A stretch of 8,403 nucleotides of DNA from Cytophagaceae bacterium (lineage in GTDB: Bacteria > Bacteroidota > Bacteroidia > Cytophagales > Spirosomataceae): NCBI GenBank assembly GCA_947459055.1, contig CANHCG010000055.1, positions 1-8,403 on the forward strand. The letters run 5' to 3'. Positions within the stretch are counted from its first letter, which is position 1. Each line of letters opens with the position of its first letter. Position numbers and translations under genes: made by a program. A model generated the notes under the pieces. It made no database searches. It was not told the DNA's origin and worked only from the letters and a program-made list of their open reading frames with translations. Shown one piece after another: positions 6,905 to 8,403 of the stretch.

Positions 6905-8269
6905 ATGAAATCATTTAACATCAATCGAAGAAAATTCATGAAAGGCGCCACCGCTTCATTGGCCCTCTCTCAATTCGGCGCTTATGGCCTCGATTTAATC
7001 AATCCCGCGAAACCCCTCAAAGTTGGCCTCATCGGCTCAGGCTGGTACGGAAAAAGTGATTTATTCCGGCTCATGCAAGTAGCACCTGTGGAAGTCATGG
7101 CGCTTTGTGATCCCGATCGAAACCAATTAAACCAAGCCGGGAAACTCGTCGCCGAACGCCAAAAATCTGGTAAAACACCTCGCTTATACGGTGATTACCG
7201 CCAATTACTTAAAGAAAATGAATTAGACATCGTCCTTATCGGCAGTCCAGATCACTGGCATCCGATTCAAATGGTCGAATCCGTTAAAGCAGGTGCGAAT
7301 GTTTACGTGCAAAAACCCATTTCCGTGGATGTGCTAGAAGGGGAAGCCATGGTCGCCGCGGCCCGAAAATACCATAAAACAGTCCAGGTAGGAACCCAAC
7401 GAAAAAGTACACCACACCTCATTCAAGCCAAAAATGAAATCGTCGACAAAGGCCTCCTAGGAAAGATTGCCCACGTCGAAATGTATTGCTATTACCATAT
7501 GCGGGCCAACGGAAATCCGCCTGTGCAAGCCGTCCCCGAGTATTTTGATTATGAAATGTGGACCGGCCCCGCACCATTGCGGCCTTATGACGGCCTTCCA
7601 CATACCCGCTGGTGGAGAACATTTAACGAATACGGCAACGGCATCATGGGTGACATGTGTATCCACATGTTCGACACAGCCCGTTGGTTATTAGATTTAG
7701 GCTGGCCTTCCCGCATCAGCTCCGAAGGTGGTATTTTCGTTCAAAAAGAAGGAAAATCAAACATTGCCGATACCCAAACCGCCGTATTTGAATATCCTGG
7801 TTTGAATTGCGTTTGGCAGCACCGCTCTTGGGGAACTCCGCCAGACCCAGATTATCCATGGGGATTAACCATCTACGGAGAAAAAGGCACCCTGCGCATG
7901 AGCACTATGAAATATGATTTTACGCCTACGGATTCCAAAGCGCAAAAATTACACATGGATGTAGTCTATGAAAAAGAAAAATATCCGGAAGATTTAAAGG
8001 AAGATCGTATTGAATTAAATGCGGCTCCAGCCACGCGCTTGCATATGTTGGATTTTTTAGCGGCCATAGACCAACAAAAAAAGCCCATTGCCGACATTGA
8101 AGCAGGACACATTTCTACCGCTAGTTGCATCATTGCAAATCTATCTATGAAATTAGGCCGACCGCTTTCCTATGACCCAATCAAAAAAATCATTATCAAT
8201 GACCCAGAGGCCACTGCCTTGCTAGCTAGACCTTATCGCCAACCTTGGTCTCGTAACCTCTTAAAATAA
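6905..8269 (+). CDS. Tat-exported Gfo/Idh/MocA family NAD(P)-dependent oxidoreductase
   Basis: This 454-aa protein starts with a twin-arginine signal, NRRKFMKG (residues 7-14), followed by a mild hydrophobic core to about 30, so it should be exported folded and possibly with its cofactor bound. A Rossmann domain follows: VGLIGSGWYG (40-49) with Gly44/Gly46/Gly49, ALCDPDRNQ (66-74), and SPDHWHP (114-120). The usual EKP catalytic motif reads VQKP here (Lys137), as in many exported Bacteroidota members. The C-terminal domain has WWRTFNEYGNGIMGD and DMCIH (250-254), where Asp250 and His254 are the likely catalytic residues. Family members oxidise, reduce or isomerise sugars and inositols, and some are glycosidases using NAD; the substrate here is unknown. 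Third positions look richer in C than in the dab genes. The next gene starts 6 nt after the stop, so they probably form an operon. Confidence 0.9.
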   Translation: MKSFNINRRKFMKGATASLALSQFGAYGLDLINPAKPLKVGLIGSGWYGKSDLFRLMQVAPVEVMALCDPDRNQLNQAGKLVAERQKSGKTPRLYGDYRQLLKENELDIVLIGSPDHWHPIQMVESVKAGANVYVQKPISVDVLEGEAMVAAARKYHKTVQVGTQRKSTPHLIQAKNEIVDKGLLGKIAHVEMYCYYHMRANGNPPVQAVPEYFDYEMWTGPAPLRPYDGLPHTRWWRTFNEYGNGIMGDMCIHMFDTARWLLDLGWPSRISSEGGIFVQKEGKSNIADTQTAVFEYPGLNCVWQHRSWGTPPDPDYPWGLTIYGEKGTLRMSTMKYDFTPTDSKAQKLHMDVVYEKEKYPEDLKEDRIELNAAPATRLHMLDFLAAIDQQKKPIADIEAGHISTASCIIANLSMKLGRPLSYDPIKKIIINDPEATALLARPYRQPWSRNLLK

Positions 8270-8275
8270 TCGATC

Positions 8276-8403
8276 ATGAAAAAATTATTGCTTTTATTTA
8301 GCTTATTGGCCTTTTATGCACAAGCAGATGTGCAATTGCCCGCGATTATTGGTGATCATATGGTACTCCAACAAAAAGCCAAAGTCACCCTTTGGGGATG
8401 GAC
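8276..8403 (+). CDS. Sialate O-acetylesterase-like secreted protein, N-terminal fragment
   Basis: Only the first 42 codons are in the window; the gene runs off the right edge. It begins [17 protein letters not shown], a Sec signal peptide with probable cleavage after 'AQA' (residue 17). The mature start, [24 protein letters not shown], matches the characteristic opening of the sialate O-acetylesterase (SASA) family, in which LP-(S/A)-I-x-x-DHMVLQ and a WGW motif form the first strands of the N-terminal beta domain. Such enzymes remove acetyl groups from sialic acids or from plant polysaccharides, and in Bacteroidota they often sit in glycan-use clusters. The catalytic SGNH-type residues lie beyond the window, so activity cannot be judged. 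The start is 6 nt after the oxidoreductase stop codon, consistent with co-transcription. Confidence 0.85.
   Translation, partial: MKKLLLLFSLLAFYAQADVQLPAIIGDHMVLQQKAKVTLWGW

Noticed and set aside
7419..7694. Several short open frames on both strands within the oxidoreductase gene
   Set aside because: They overlap a conserved coding stretch in other frames and show no recognisable domain, signal or start context.

Overview
The window looks like chromosomal DNA of a Bacteroidota bacterium, probably a Cytophagales-type aerobe. This is a judgement from gene content: a Pirellula/Verrucomicrobium-type haem-binding domain, a Tat-exported Gfo/Idh/MocA oxidoreductase next to a sialate O-acetylesterase, AT-rich third positions, and no Shine-Dalgarno motif ahead of the starts. 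The genus cannot be read from the sequence. All credible genes lie on the + strand.

Layout. (1) 1-333: the C-terminal end of a larger protein with a c-type haem-binding domain; its haem motif lies upstream of the window. (2) 366-716: a small exported protein of unknown function, with a TTG start inside an imperfect 15-bp tandem repeat and a hairpin at its stop codon. (3) 768-6744: a tight three-gene cluster of DabA (DUF2309), DabB (NuoL-like proton channel) and a SulP-family anion transporter with a STAS domain, closed by a clear intrinsic terminator at 6763-6798. (4) 6905-8403: a second transcription unit with a Tat-exported Gfo/Idh/MocA oxidoreductase and, 6 nt later, the start of a secreted sialate O-acetylesterase-like protein.

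How the genes may work together. DabA keeps the four residues expected for the carbonic-anhydrase-like zinc site (Cys329, Asp331, His500, Cys515), and DabB is the proton-motive-force partner. Together they should trap CO2 as cytoplasmic bicarbonate. The SulP gene follows after 11 nt and probably shares the transcript, so it may move bicarbonate or another anion. The window has no Rubisco, carboxysome or separate carbonic anhydrase gene, so the likeliest use is supplying bicarbonate to carboxylating enzymes in a heterotroph (inference). The downstream pair suggests extracytoplasmic work on sugars or glycans.

The most interesting points are the three-gene inorganic-carbon cluster, the unusual DabB (Tyr, Asn and Arg where NuoL has His, His and Lys, plus a large membrane insertion), and the TTG start embedded in a tandem repeat.
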